Origin: Molossus alvarezi | Taxonomy: Eukaryota > Chordata > Mammalia > Chiroptera > Molossidae | DNA: 64,000 bases | Direction: 5' to 3' | Assembly: GCA_037176705.1 (NCBI GenBank) | Contig: CM073887.1 | Location: 85,942,348-86,006,347, forward strand | In this document: positions 11,218 through 23,744 of the stretch, piece by piece | How positions within the stretch are numbered: the stretch's first letter is position 1 | Layout of the letters: each line of letters begins with the position of its first letter | Made by a program: the position numbers and the translations under genes | Notes under the pieces: model-generated | Seen by the model: only the letters and a program-made list of their open reading frames with translations | The model's database searches: none | Told to the model about the DNA's origin: nothing

Positions 11218-11262
11218 GTACATGTATACATATATATACATACACACACATACACACCCTTA
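11178..11262. repeat. (AC)n/(TA)n simple repeat
   Basis: A perfect AC run near 11187-11208, followed by mixed ATAC and TATA units. Confidence 0.93.
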
Positions 11263-11564
11263 TATAAGTGATATATATTTTTTGTTATATATGTTCTACA
11301 TATTATATATATATCACATCCTCTTTTCTTTAGGGCCACAAATATTTCAGTCTTCTTTGTGAATTCCAACCAAAAGTAAAATAACTCCTTTAATATTGGG
11401 TAAACTTTTACTAAAAGCTTATACCAGACCAAGTTTTAGGTATAAAGTAATTGTAATAACATAATCTTGTGAATATTTTTCTGACCTTGCTAAACCTATA
11501 GACTTCTTGGACAGCAAAACTTGACCCTGACTTAGCATAACTCGCACCTGAAGAACAAAGGCAA
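11263..11564. other. Intron, nothing recognised
   Basis: AT-rich unique sequence. Confidence 0.5.
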
Positions 11565-11695
11565 GAATATTAGCTTTGTTTTAGAATTGATGATTGCCAA
11601 AGGTCACACTGCTAGTTAGTGCCTGAGTAGATGCTCAAAGTCAAATCTGTCCAACTCTGATGCTCCATGTTGTCAACTACTGTGTTATCCCAGAA
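11565..11695 (+). repeat. MIR relic, 3' part
   Basis: CCAAAGGTCACACTGCTAGT and CTGTCCAACTCTGATGCTC fit the 3' half of MIR. Confidence 0.6.
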
Positions 11696-11754
11696 ATGCT
11701 GAAGGGTACTTCTAACTAAATTAACATTGTTCAATTTACTTCTGAGCTTGTCTA

Positions 11755-12165
11755 CATTATATGTCCCACCCTTTCTTCATCCTATGCTTTCTCCAGACTA
11801 TGCTTTGTTTCATTCTTAGCACTAGGGTTTTTACAGTGTTTCTAATGAAGCACAGTTCTTCACACTGCAGATTGTTGTCACATGACACTCCCTCTGTCTA
11901 GAATACTCTTATATTCAATCTTTGAGTAATTATCTCCTGATCATAAATTATATATCATATCAATAACCATCTCTGTGTAGGTCAAACTCTGTATTAAATA
12001 CTTACTAGTGCCATCTCTTTATAAATGTACATTATTTATCTGCTAGATATAAAATGAATAGGTTGTAAGCTCCAAGAGGTAATGAACCAAGACTATTTCA
12101 TTATAATGCATTTGATGGTGCTCAGTACATGTTAGGCATGAAATAAATGGATTAAATAACTGAAT
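11755..12165 (+). repeat. L2 relic
   Basis: ACTCCCTCTGTCTAGAATAC and, near the end, TAAGCTCCAAGAGGTAATGA and GTTAGGCATGAAATAAATGG follow the L2 3' end pattern. Confidence 0.7.
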
Positions 12166-12627
12166 GCTTTAATATGGTAATTATCTCATTAAAATATTTT
12201 TATTCGTAGAACATTCATGAAAATTTATTAGAGAAGTACATACACTTAGAAATCTGCATGCATACTTTTGAAAAAACACATAGGTCAAAGAAAAATGAAT
12301 AGGGAAACTAGAATATTCTCAGGTTTAAACAATAACAATATAATATTTAGCAAGTTTGTAGCATGCAGATAAAGTAGCAGATAGAGGAAATTGAAACGCT
12401 TTAAATCAGTCTGTATGAAATTAATGATCTAAATTTTCAAGTTAAGGATTTAGAAAATAACAAAGTAAAAGAAATTAGAAGAAATTATAAAGACTAGGAA
12501 ATAGTGAAAGAAAAATGCAATAAAACTGAATAACAAAACTAAAATTGGACATATTAAAATGTAAATAAAATTGACAAATATAAGATAAACCAAAAGAAAA
12601 AAGGGCACAATTGAACTATATTAGAAA
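12166..12627. other. Intron, nothing firm
   Basis: A-rich sequence. Part may be old L1, but I cannot support it. Confidence 0.4.
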
Positions 12628-13395
12628 TGGGAAACAACAATGAGGCATCACCTCACACCTGTCAGAATGGCCGCCATCAACAAATCATCAAACAACAAGT
12701 GTTGAGGGTATAGAGAAAAGGGGACTCTAGTACACTGCTGGTGGGAATGCAGACTGGTGCAGCCACTATGGAAAACAATATGGTGTTACCTCAAACATTA
12801 AAAATTAAACTTCCCTTTGACCCAGTGATCCCACTTCTAGGAATATACTCTAAGAAGCCTGAAACACCAATCAGAAAGAATATATGTACCCCCACGTTCA
12901 TAGCAGCACTATTTACAATAGCTAAGACCTGGAAACAGCCCAAGTGTCCATCAGTGGACGAATGGATAAAAGAGTGTGGTACATATACACAATGGAGTAG
13001 TATGCAGCTGTAAGAAAGATCTCTTATCCTTTGAGAAAACATGAAAAGACCTGGAGAGTATTATCCTAAATGAAACAAGCCAAGCAGAGAAAGACAAATA
13101 CCACATGATCTCACTTATTTGTGGAATATAATGAACATAACAGTCTGAGGAACAAAGTAGATCCAGAGACATGGAAGTAGGGTACAGACTGACAATCCCC
13201 AGAAGAAGGGGTGGAGGAGGGAGGGAAGAGATAAACCACAGAACTTATATGCATGTATGCATAACCAATGGACATGGACAACAAAGCTGGGGACGGGGCG
13301 AGGGGATGGGGAGGAGGGTGTCAATGTGGTAAAAAAGGAGAAACATCTGTAACAAAAATAAAATTAAAAAATAAATAAAATAAAATAAAAAGAAA
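12628..13395 (+). mobile_element. L1 3' fragment, bat type
   Basis: Sense L1: C-terminal ORF2 ([34 protein letters not shown], then TQWSSMQL before a stop), followed by the 3' region and an AAATAAAAT-rich tail. 5'-truncated, with no functional product. It is in inverted orientation to the L1 at 8667-9732. Confidence 0.95.
13289..13311 (+). other. G-quadruplex motif in L1 3' region
   Basis: Four runs of four G separated by 2-3 bases on the + strand, which is the transcribed-RNA sense for ADAMTS19. Confidence 0.6.
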
Positions 13396-13403
13396 CAGAT
13401 GAG

Positions 13404-13567
13404 CTCTGGCCAATGTGGCTCAGTTGGTTGGAGGGTCATCATGCACACTGAAAGTTTGCGGGTTCAATTCCCTGTCAGGGCACAGACCCAGGTTGTGGAT
13501 TTGATACCTAGTCCTGTACAGGAGGCAATCGATGTTTCTCTCTCACGTTGATGTTTCTCTCTCTCTT

Positions 13568-13623
<56 letters not shown>

Positions 13624-13648
13624 CCCTTTGTGTCTCTAAAATCAATTT
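13404..13648 (+). mobile_element. VES-type SINE with long (CT)n body
   Basis: Sense copy: CTCTGGCCAATGTGGCTCAG head, GGTTCAATTCCCTGTCAGGG, then a perfect CT run of about 50-60 bases at 13568-13621. Confidence 0.94.
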
Positions 13649-13665
13649 AAAGAAGCATGTCTTCG

Positions 13666-13900
13666 CCCTGGCCTGTTTGGCTCAGCAGTTAGAGTGTCAG
13701 CCAGTTGACCAATGAGTTTCAGGTTTGATTCCGGTCAAGAGCATGTACCTCGGTTGCGATTTGTCCCCAGCCCTGGTTGGGGTCGTGCAGGCAGCAGCCA
13801 GTTGATGTGTCCCTTTCACATTGATGTTTCTCTCTCTATATCTCTCTCTCTCTATCTGAACAAAAATGGAAAAATGTCCTTGGGTGAGGATTGAAAAAAA
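13666..13900 (+). mobile_element. VES-type SINE, second tail type
   Basis: Sense copy ending in GTGAGGATTGAAAAAAAA, with target duplication AGCATGTCTTCG / AGCATATCTTCG at 13654-13665 and 13901-13912. Confidence 0.95.
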
Positions 13901-13912
13901 AGCATATCTTCG

Positions 13913-14284
13913 GGTGGAAGGAGAATGTAATAGAAGAATTCTAAGAAAATATGAGAAGAACCTAAAGCTCTATAACTAAAGAAATTGAACTAGCACTTTA
14001 GAATCTTCCCCAAGAAAATATCGGGTTTAGACATAGGAATAGGTTCAGAGAATAAATAATGCTAATATTAATCTAATTTTTCTAAAAAGGAAGGAACATT
14101 CCCCAACTCATTATTTGAGACTAGTATTAATGTTATATAAAAACCAGAAAAGGACAAATATGAGGAGGAAAATTATAGTAATTGTTATCTGAAAATGATG
14201 TGGAAATGATAAGAAAACATTTTTCAAGTAAAGCATCAATGTATTAATAAGCAATGGTACTATAAGGGACTAGAGTTGGCTTTA
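13913..14284. other. Intron, nothing recognised
   Basis: A-rich unique sequence. Confidence 0.45.
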
Positions 14285-14454
14285 TATCAGGATAGCAAAG
14301 GTCATTCATTTAGCCTTTAAAAATCTTAATCCTCACATTAACAGATTAAAGATAAAAACTACACCATCTCAGTAGATACAGAAAAAAATCTAATAAAATA
14401 AAGTTTACTCATCTAAACTAAAGTTTACTGAAATCAATGGGAAACAACATTCTT

Positions 14455-14716
14455 TTTTGTTTTATTTATTTTTTAGATCCTTACCAGAGGATATTTTTCC
14501 ATTTATCTTCAGATAGAGTGGGAAGGAGAGAGAGAGAAAGAGAGAAAGAAATAATAGAGGTGAGAGAGACACATTGACTGGTTACGTCCCACATGACCCC
14601 AACCAAGGCAGGGGACCGAATTGCAACTGAGGTACATGTTCTTTGCCAGAATTGAACCCAGAACTCTTTGGTCCATGGGCTGACTCTCCAACCACTGAGC
14701 CAAACTTGGCAAGGCA
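14455..14716 (-). mobile_element. VES-type SINE
   Basis: Antisense copy flanked by GGAAACAACATTCTT / GGAAACATCATTCTT, ending at about 14454 and starting at about 14718. Confidence 0.94.
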
Positions 14717-15287
14717 TGGAAACATCATTCTTAATGGTGAAGTAATAAAATTTTCTCTACAAAATTAAGAAAAAAACAAGGATGTCACTCTATCCGCTTC
14801 TATTTTGTACTAGGGGTCTAAAGAAGTGCAGCATGACAGAAAAAAATAAAAACTGTAGGATGAGGCTGGAAGACAAAACTGTTTTAATTTGCAAATAATA
14901 TGATTGCCTACCTTAAAACGTGATAGAATATACAAATAAAGTACGGAATTAATTGATGAGTTTAATAAGATTATTGAATGTAAGACAAATATATAAAAAA
15001 TCAAATGTCAACACAAAAATGAAAATTATTATTTGAGAAAAGACTACTATTTACTATAGCTTTATTTTAGAGATGATGACTGTCAAAGGTCACAGCTAAT
15101 AAGTGCCTGAGGGGATGCTGTAGTAAATAGAAATCACAAAGTACTTAGGAATAATTCCAACAAAATATAGAAAATGCTATACCCTTATTAAAATGCATTC
15201 AATTAAACCGTTATCAATAATAATATACCATGCTTATGAATACATATGTTACAGATATTTATTCTGCTAAAAATTATTTAGCGGTTT

Positions 15288-15487
15288 TCCCAGCTGGTGT
15301 GGCTCAGTTGGTTGAGGGTCCTCCCATGTACCAAAAGGTCACTGATTTAATTCCTGGTCAGCACAAGCTTAGATTTTAGGCATGATCCCCCATAGGAGGC
15401 ACACAGGAAGCAGTCAATCCATGTTTCTCTCTCCCCCTCTCTCTTCTTCTCTCTCTAAAATCAATAAAAACATATTTTAAAAATAAA
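15288..15487 (+). mobile_element. VES-type SINE
   Basis: Sense copy: CCAGCTGGTGTGGCTCAGTT head and ATCAATAAAAACATATTTTA tail. Imperfect duplication AAATTATTTAGCGGTT / AAATGATTTAGAGGTT. Confidence 0.94.
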
Positions 15488-16479
15488 GAAATGATTTAGA
15501 GGTTCCTGGAAATTCCTATAAATATACCATCACAGTTTCTCTTATGGAAGTTGGCAAAGTATTTCCAAAATTTATATATAGATGCAAATTTCCAGAAATT
15601 GTCAAAATGGTATTGGAAACGGAATACCTGTAGATGAAGGTAGAGGTAAAGACACAGGAAGATGCAAAGGGGAATATTGTGGGAATCTTGCTCTAGAAGA
15701 GATCAAGGCCTACTGTGAAACTGTAGTAGCCAAGACATTGTGACATTTATGCAGATATAGACAGTTAAACCCAAAGAATAAAATACAGAGTTATAAACAG
15801 GCCCGTGCCTATGTGGAAACCTGATACCTGATCGTGGTATCATTGCAGGCCAGCAGAGAAAGTTGACTATTCAGAAAAATGTATTGGTGCATTTTGTTTT
15901 CCACATGTATAAAAATGAAATTAAATACCTTCTTCATATCATTTCTAAACATCAACTTGAGATAAAATAAAGAGTGATAGATCACAGATAACACTTTTAA
16001 GAGAAAATGTATGAGATTATCCTTAGGACTTCAGAATTGAAATAATTTCTGAAACAGCCGACTTCGTGTGTGCCCTTTTTTGGAAGGCAGAGGAATGAGA
16101 TGTGATAGAGAAGTCTGACATGTATCTTAAGATTGATCTTTTTCAAATTTCTTGTTTGTGCTATGTTTCCTTTAATACCTGTTATATTAGACTGAATAAC
16201 ATGCATCCAGACACGTATATCTGTAGTATGTATAAATACAACATATTTGTTTTTATGAAAATATTTTATATTTTTATAATAAAAATAAAACTATAAATGA
16301 GTGGCAAAATGAGCATTACTTGAGTAATTGGGAAACTCAAGATAATCTAAAAAATACCTATTAAAATAAAAAGGTTTTTATTGGCCTGTTACAAAACTAT
16401 ATAAAATATTTTGCTTTCCAGTGCATAAACAATAGCCACTTACAAAACTATTAAGAAAGAAAAAAAATAAATGTATATT

Positions 16480-17965
16480 GAAGATAGGAAAAAATTAAAT
16501 AAAATAAAAATTTAAAAGATAAAATACCTAGGAATATACTTACAAAGGAATGTACAAAACTTATAAAAAGAAGAATTTATAACTACACAGAGAGTCATAA
16601 AAGTGGTTTAAATAAATGGAAAGACATTTCCTGGTTTGGAATAGGAACAGTCAATATTATAAAATGACAATTATCTATATATAAATGTAATGTGATCTGC
16701 CCAAAAATGCCAATAGAATTTTCATTTCTTTTTTTATTAAATATACTGGTCATAGAGTCCATATGGAAAAATCAACATAAGAAATTTCTTGTTAAAAAAA
16801 AAACAAAACAAAACGATGGGGAGGAGGAGAGTGAATGCTATCAGATATTACATTTCATAGTAGATAAAGCAGTTTGTGCTGGTGCTTGAATATGCAGACA
16901 AGTCAGTGGAAGAGAGAGAAAATAATTCCATTTATAAGCAGGAAATGCTGTGGAAATGTAGTATATACTAAAAGCTGCATCTATAGTCAGTGGAAGGAAA
17001 TGAATTATTCAGTAACAAAAATAATAGGAGTCTGATTCTGTACCTTAGACATTACATCAGAACACACCAAAATGATTCTGTACTTTGAGATATTTTGTTT
17101 TGTTGGCTTTTTTCTTCTCTGTGTCTTTTAATAGGGAATGTCTAGTATATTCTAGATATGAAATCTATGAATATTTAAGGAAAAGTCACATAACATTAAC
17201 AATTCGAAATTAAATAATCAGAAAAAATACAACAATTAGAAGATAAACCACAATCAGTGAAAGTATTTGCAACATATGACAGAGTTATATTTTCCTTAAT
17301 ATAAAAAGAGCTCTTACAAATCAATACACAAATGACCAAAGCCCCATTTAAAAAATGACAAAAGGTATAATAATCACATAGCTCATAGAGATGTATCCAT
17401 GGTTTATATAAAATAATTGTAGCATTATTCATAGAATGCCAGTTCATACCACAAAGCAATTGTACTTACACCTATCAGATTACATAAATTTGTAGAGAAG
17501 AATCCATATTTACTCCCATTTACTTCACTTGGCAAGAAAACTTCCTGCTCTCTCCCCTTTTTTTCTTACTCTTCTTTAGTTCATTTTTCCAGTGAAGTAC
17601 TCCACAGGTATGTTAAATCCCTTAATATATGCTCTTATAGGTTCTATGTAGTTTTTGTTTCTAATTTTTTCACAGATGCTGATTTACATTATTTGTATGA
17701 TTATTTGATATCTGTTCAGATTGTGCTTCCTGAGGACAGAGGCTGTGTCTTGTTTTGTCTGTGTTTATTGTTGTTGTTATTTAACATTGTATCTCTTAAC
17801 ACCTTTCATATGTGCCTGATAAATAGCTATTAAATTATGTTTTGATAACAGCATAAAGTGAATGAAAAGTGTTGGAATGTGTGGGAAAACATATTCTTGC
17901 ATTTTTTAGAGGAGTATAAAGTGGTGCACTATTTTTGGAGGCCATCTGGCAATATTTATCCAAAT
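16480..17965 (+). mobile_element. Old mammalian L1 relic
   Basis: Sense ORF2 remnants: ATACCTAGGAATATACTTAC, CTATATATAAATGTAATGTG, CCATATGGAAAAATCAACAT. The match resumes at about 17865 with TAAAGTGGTGCACTATTTTT and GGAGGCCATCTGGCAATATT. An L2-like segment interrupts it at about 17700-17865. No intact frame. Confidence 0.6.
17715..17865 (+). repeat. L2 relic, 3' end
   Basis: CTTCCTGAGGACAGAGGCTG, CTTGTTTTGTCTGTGTTTAT and TGATAAATAGCTATTAAATT fit the L2 3' end. Confidence 0.55.
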
Positions 17966-18447
17966 TTAAATAGAGGACTGCTTGTGAACAGTTTCAGCTC
18001 ATTTTGCCAGCTTTAGTATAGCACATTTTAAATTATAACATAATTGATATTTGTGTTTCTTTGTTTACTAGAGTGATTGCACATCTCATCTTTTTCTGAC
18101 TTGCTAAATTTAGCCCTATTACATAAAAATATGTAGCCAATAAAAATAATCATAAAGACTTAAAAATGGTCACTGTTTTACATTAATAAAACAGTATTTA
18201 GTTTTTTGACCATTTAGTATCTGATGGCTCACAGCTTTCTTTTTCTAATTATAAAACGTACCCTTTTAAGATATGTCGTATTCTTGAAGTAATTTTATGG
18301 ACATAAAGTTGTGAACAAAATGTTTGTCTTCAAATCAGTATATGACACAGTCTTATAATTTGACTTTAGCACGTTTATAATAATTTATACGTGCAATAGT
18401 GTCAAGAAAGTAAAAAATCTTTAGCAGAGTGCTATACAAGTTAAAAG
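17966..18447. other. Intron, nothing recognised
   Basis: AT-rich unique sequence. Confidence 0.5.
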
Positions 18448-18457
18448 AAACTTCATG

Positions 18458-18724
18458 GCCCTGGCTTGTTTCTCAGTGGTTAGAGCATTGGCCTGATAAC
18501 TGAAGGCCCGGTCAAGGGCACATACGTGGGTTGCAAGTTCAATCCCTGGCCCTGGCTGGGGTTGTGTGGGAGGCAACCAGTCGATGTGTCTCTTTCACAT
18601 CAATGCTTCTTTCTCTCTCCCTCCCTCTCTTCCTCCTTCCCTCCCTCCCTCCCTTCCACTCTATCTAAAACTCAATGGAAAAATATCCTCAGGTGAGGAT
18701 TAAAACAACAACAACAACAACAAA
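18458..18724 (+). mobile_element. VES-type SINE, second tail type
   Basis: Sense copy starting GCCCTGGCTTGTTTCTCAGT, with a CCTCAGGTGAGGATTAAAAC end and an ACA-repeat tail. Duplication AAACTTCATG / AAACTGCATG at 18448-18457 and 18725-18734. Confidence 0.95.
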
Positions 18725-18934
18725 AAACTGCATGAAACACAATTTATTCACTGATTAAGAATCTCATGTGCTAATTAGATTGCCTATGTTATAGAGATGT
18801 TGAATGGATACAATTATATGTTAGGGAAAATCACTTATAAGCCATGTCATTATAAAAGCATAGAGCATTTTTTGATATTACTGTAAGCCTTTGAAATCAA
18901 TGACATTTGCTTACATACCCTGCTAGATATTATG

Positions 18935-19795
18935 CCTGGATAGAACCAAGGCTAGGTCTAGGTTATAAATCTGCATCTCCAGACATCTGCATTTCTGTTA
19001 TTGGCATCAACATTCTTATCAGTTCTTTAGTTGAGACATTTGAAACATTTTTAACTCTTTTTCCCCTTAGTTCTTCCCATAATCAGTTGCCACATTCTGT
19101 TCACTCTTTATCTGAAATAGCTATCTCATCTGTCCATTCTCCCTCCTGTCATTCCTCCAGGCTTGGACTATTGCTATGCCTGTTTGTCTGTCTCCTTGCC
19201 TTAGCCTCTTATCTTTCAAATCTATTTCACACATTAGTCAGATTCAACTTCCTGAATCATGGTCCTGATCTTCAGTTTAGTATTCTTTATTGCCCTTTAC
19301 TACCTAATGAATGAACTCCAAAGTCCTTAGCCTTAGGTTCATAACTTTTACATAGTGTTCCCAATCTACCCTTCTGACTTTATAATCTACTTCTCTATTT
19401 CATGAATGTAAACAGTCCATAATTTTCAAATTTCATGTCTTTATTAGTGCTTTTTCTTATCTCAACTCCAAGCTCTTCTGATTTATACCTCCTTCAATTT
19501 TACTAATCTGTTAAATGACCAAGATAAATGTCATCACCTTTGGGAAATTAAAACAAAGTCAAGCTGGAAGTTTATTTCCTTTCTTAATTTCCTTGCACTG
19601 TTAACTGTAAATATCACATGTCACTTAATTTCTAATATGTACTGATTTATACTGATATTTTCACACATACCACTGGATAACAATCTCTCTGAAAATAGGA
19701 TTTCTGTCTAATATATATTTTTCCCCACAGCACGAAGTTGAGTGCATTGTACATTATAGGCACTAAAACATTTGTTGTATGAATGAATAAGCATT
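18935..19795 (+). repeat. L2 relic, long
   Basis: Runs through typical L2 landmarks: CTCCAGGCTTGGACTATTGC, CTTCCTGAATCATGGTCCTG, TACCTAATGAATGAACTCCA, and the end TTGTATGAATGAATAAGC. A 135-codon frame through it is not a gene. Confidence 0.75.
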
Positions 19796-20685
19796 TGTTG
19801 TACAAAATACTTATCTGCTGGACAATCATCTTGAGATACAGAGTAGAAGGCAATTGAGTTCCAGAAGTAAAGAGGAATTAGTTTGGATCAAAGAATGCAG
19901 TTGCCTTGACTGGGTAAAAGAAAATTAGACTATACAAATATAAGTATGGCAAAATATTGTTTCTTTTTGGTGCATATTTTGAATTCCTATATAAAATAAA
20001 CTATGTGGAAATAAAATAGTCAAATTTTATATCAGTTATGATGATTTACTTTGAAGTCTGGTTACAGCCCTCTCCAATTATTTCATGCAAGTACTGAAGT
20101 CTTAGATTCAGAAGGGCCGAATCCAGCAGTTTCAGCAACATGAGCATTTAATCTAACATTCTACTAAATCAATAAGAAGCCAGCATAAGCCCCAGGAGGC
20201 ATCCTGTCAAACATCAATTTGGCTAGTCTCAGCTTGCAGGAGGAGTACTTTTTAGAAGAGAATAAAATATTGCCTTTTATTTTGCATTGATATGTATCAG
20301 TATATCTACTAGAAGAACGAGAAGATATATTCTAAATGGAGAGTAGACAAACAATAAGAAGTAAATAAGAAATGAAGATAAAAGCAATATATTATCATCT
20401 AGGACTGTTAGGGTGGGGAAATATGAAATAATAACAGATTGCTGTAAGTAGACAAAAATAAATATACTCTTACCTTTGAAATTCAATACTCCTTAAAATG
20501 TTCATAATCAATTATTCTGTTAATAATGTTCCTTAACACACTAAAATTGATATTGGCCACATGTACATTTCCTGTCTCCACCTCGCACTCTTTAGAATTC
20601 CCAATAGCAACATTCACAAGTATCTTCCTCTAACACACATGCCTTAAGGTTAGAAACTACTGAGTGGGCAGATGACAGAGAAAGC
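19796..20685. other. Intron, nothing recognised
   Basis: AT-rich unique sequence; no exon or clear repeat. Confidence 0.5.
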
Positions 20686-20689
20686 CTAT

Positions 20690-20905
20690 TAGAGAAATAC
20701 ACACTTGGACCTGAATTTTTGTCATTCCAGCTACTCACTGAATGAAATTTAGGCAAGTCAATCTGTCTGAACTAATTATCTTCATCCCTAAAATTTGGAT
20801 AAGTTTTCCTTTCAAGTTTCCTTATTAAATTGGTGACACCCTAATTGCATGGTGCAGTGGTTAACACATAATGCAGAGTGAATGAATGAATAACAATAAT
20901 AATAA
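20690..20905 (+). repeat. MIR-like relic
   Basis: TTTAGGCAAGTCAATCTGTC and TTCATCCCTAAAATTTGGAT follow the MIR core, although diverged. Confidence 0.5.
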
Positions 20906-21494
20906 TTAGTTATATTATAATTTTTTATGAACATTTTAATGCAAAAAGAAGATGTTCAGCCTCCAATGGCCGTACTTTCAAAGAGTGACTTCATATCCTT
21001 CTGAAGTCTTACTGGATTGGCAGGAAGCGTGCTTATTATGGAGAGTCTTATAGACCACTGACAAAGCTTTTGTATTTGATACTTTATTTAGACAATGATA
21101 CCAATTAGAGTGATAAAGAGTTTGTCCAAGTTAATAATGGTAATGGGACCTGAGCCAATTTAGATATGGCTGCACTCCCATAACAGATTCTCTTCAGATG
21201 TAGGTCGGGATGCCATAGTGAATAATATAGAAGAGGGGAAAAAAATCACCCAGCTAATGAATAGCCTAACAAGAACTAGTCTTCTGTTTGCATTTCTCTA
21301 ACATATTTTGGCAAATGTACGTTCTAGAGTAAGGCAAGCAACCTTGATTGAGCAGAGTATCTGTAGACTTTTCAGGCTACGGTTTTTCTAAGTCAGTAAG
21401 AAGCCATGTTAGTTTCAACTTTCCATCAAATTTACAGAATATTTAGTTGCATCTATTATTCTCTATAAGTTAATACATCTGTAGACATTTATTT
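20906..21494. other. Intron, nothing recognised
   Basis: Unique sequence with no gene or repeat seen. Confidence 0.5.
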
Positions 21495-21507
21495 AATAAG
21501 GTATTTT

Positions 21508-21720
21508 TTTAAAATATGTTTTCATTGATTTTTTTAGAAAGAGAGGGAGAGAGAGGTAGAAATATTGATGTAAAAGAGAAACATCAATCAGCTGCCTCCT
21601 GCACGCCCCCCCGATTGGGGATTGAGCCCACAACCTGGGCATGTACCCTAACTAGGAATCAAACCAGGACCTCTCAGTCCATGGGATGATACTTAATCCA
21701 CTGAGCCACACTGGCCAGGC
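21508..21720 (-). mobile_element. VES-type SINE
   Basis: Antisense copy ending GCCACACTGGCCAGGC; exact duplication AATAAGGTATTTT at 21495-21507 and 21721-21733. Confidence 0.96.
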
Positions 21721-22050
21721 AATAAGGTATTTTCAAGGACTTAAAAAGAAAATATGACAATTCTTGTTCTCTGAACACAAATTTGGCAGAAATACATGTC
21801 TTACATGGCATATATTTTGAAGGGCACAGAAGTTAAGAATTGTGAAAAATACATGCTAGGATTTTTGAAGAGTCCTGTATACAGGAAGTTCTTAACTTGA
21901 GTTGTATTTGTAAATATAGACAAGCTGGGGAAAGCATTCTAATAGAAAAGCACTGTGCAAAAGTCGGCTGGAATGAACTGTTCCCGTGAACATTAGATTG
22001 AAGTCAGTTTGCAGATCATTTGAAAAACAGGATAAAAAGTTCATTGGTTC

Positions 22051-22253
22051 GCCCTGGCTGGATGGTTCAGTGTTGGAGCATTGTCCCATACACTCAGAGG
22101 TTGCAGGTTTGAATCCTGGTCAGGGCACATACCTATGTTGTGGGTTCAACTGATCCCTGGTTGGGGCATATACAGGAGGCAACGGTTCCATGTTTCTAAC
22201 ATCAATGTTTCTCTCCCTAAAAATCAATAAACATATCCTCAGTTGAGAATTTT
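22051..22253 (+). mobile_element. VES-type SINE
   Basis: Sense copy starting GCCCTGGCTGGATGGTTCAG; duplication AAAAAGTTCATTGGTTC / AAAAAGTTCATTGATTC at 22034-22050 and 22254-22270. Confidence 0.96.
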
Positions 22254-22309
22254 AAAAAGTTCATTGATTCTCTGAATTTTAAGTAAGAATTATCTTGAAA
22301 ATGTGTTAA

Positions 22310-22450
22310 AATGCAGTTTCTTAGGCCTTATCTCTAAACATTCTCAATCAGTTTGGAGCAGGGCCCAGGAATCTGCATTTCCACTAACCCAACATCGCCG
22401 TGCTCTCCAATTCTGGCGCACACAGGTCACAATTCTAGTTGTCATTGCTT
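22310..22450 (+). repeat. MER5-like DNA transposon relic
   Basis: GGGCCCAGGAATCTGCATTT is a phrase typical of MER5-type hAT remnants. The borders are vague. Confidence 0.45.
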
Positions 22451-22654
22451 GTCAAGGAAGATGAAAAGATTTTGCCTAGAAAACTAGTTTTTGTATTAAT
22501 GTATTTACAAGAAACTAAAGTAATGCAAAGAGTTAGGGAGCAGGAGGTCTTTGGAGCAGACATTCCAGTCCAGAAGTGAGGAGAATCAGCACTTGTTGGG
22601 CTTACAGCAGCAGCAGTGGGAAGGGAGGGAGCGGTAGGAGAGTTTTAAGGACTA

Positions 22655-22815
22655 GGGAACTATTAGCTTCATGAGGGCAAGGAGTGGTGTCAATGATGAA
22701 CTCTTGAGGGTAGGAACTGGTTCTTATTCATTATCATGACTCCAGCTCAGTATAGTACCCAGCATACAGTGACTTCTCTCTCGACAAGTGTTTGTGGAAT
22801 TCCTAGGTAAAACCT
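22655..22815 (+). repeat. L2 relic, 3' end
   Basis: CTTCATGAGGGCAAGGAGTG, then TATAGTACCCAGCATACAGT and TCGACAAGTGTTTGTGGAAT. A short inner repeat suggests two overlapping pieces. Confidence 0.6.
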
Positions 22816-23740
22816 GTTACATAATGCACAGCAAAGTCAAGAATCTTTTTGTACCTCTACTCTTTTTAACCTCTAATTTTTTACCTTGTTAACTTGCTTT
22901 TCATTGCCTTTTGACTTGCATTGCAATAGAGGTACATATTTAATTGTTTTGTACAAATTAAAATAATCGAAATAATTTAAAACATAAAAAGTAATAGAAA
23001 TATCTTGTGTTTTTTAATGTTAATTTTTTGCCCGTGAACATACAGCAGTGGAGTTACATCAAATCAGATATAAACACTGAATTTATGAAATTAAGCGTGA
23101 TTTTTGTGGAAATACAATTCACTTCCAGTTAGATATTGTTATAGTTTCTTTTTTAAATTGACTTTCCCATATGATATGTGGCTTTTAGTGGGAAATAATA
23201 TATCATGACAAAATGTTTAATGTGTTCAACACATGCAAAAAATTACAATTTTGAAATATTACTGTTAACAGATCTGATCTTTTAAAAATTATCCAAAAAA
23301 TGTGAGTGGATTCATAAATGTTCTCTTCTGTAACTCTTTAAGCATCGAAAGGGACCATCTTCGAAACTCGAATGCTTCCCAGCTTTCCGCAGGATATCAC
23401 AAAACTCCCTGGCAGGGACTTTTAAACAAGTTGGGAAGTTTTATAAGATAAAAATATTTTTTCAGTTGACTTGACAACCATGTACAATGTTAGTGGAGAG
23501 TTTATTTGCCCAAGGCTCTTTGTCAAAATGAATTTCAACTGAGATTATTAAAATGTAGCTCAGTTGCACAGTATGAGGAGAGGTGTTGCTAATGTCTTAC
23601 TTCAAGAATGCTTTCCATACAATACACACAACTTGGTTATAGGACTACATGTACATTTATGCTAACAGAAAGGGGACATTTATAATTATTCAGAAAACAA
23701 TAAATAATTTGCACTAATTGAGAGTTATGACCCAGAAAGA
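22816..23740. other. Intron, nothing recognised
   Basis: AT-rich unique sequence. Confidence 0.5.
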
Positions 23741-23744
23741 GAAG

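Larger units (their letters stand above)
14285..16080 (+). mobile_element. Old mammalian L1 relic (ORF2 remnants), interrupted by two SINEs
   Basis: Degenerate ORF2-like sequence: CATCATTCTTAATGGTGAAG, AATTTGCAAATAATATGATTGC, AAAGTACTTAGGAATAATTC, and later a segment like the ORF2 region after the reverse transcriptase. No reading frame survives. SINEs sit at 14455-14716 and 15288-15487. The outer borders are approximate. Confidence 0.65.

Noticed and set aside
18907..19314. 135-codon frame, one of the longest in the window
   Set aside because: It overlaps an L2 relic and shows no domain.
22051..22130. tRNA gene in the SINE heads
   Set aside because: The SINE heads have a tRNA-like B box but no full cloverleaf, and lie inside repeated elements with target duplications.
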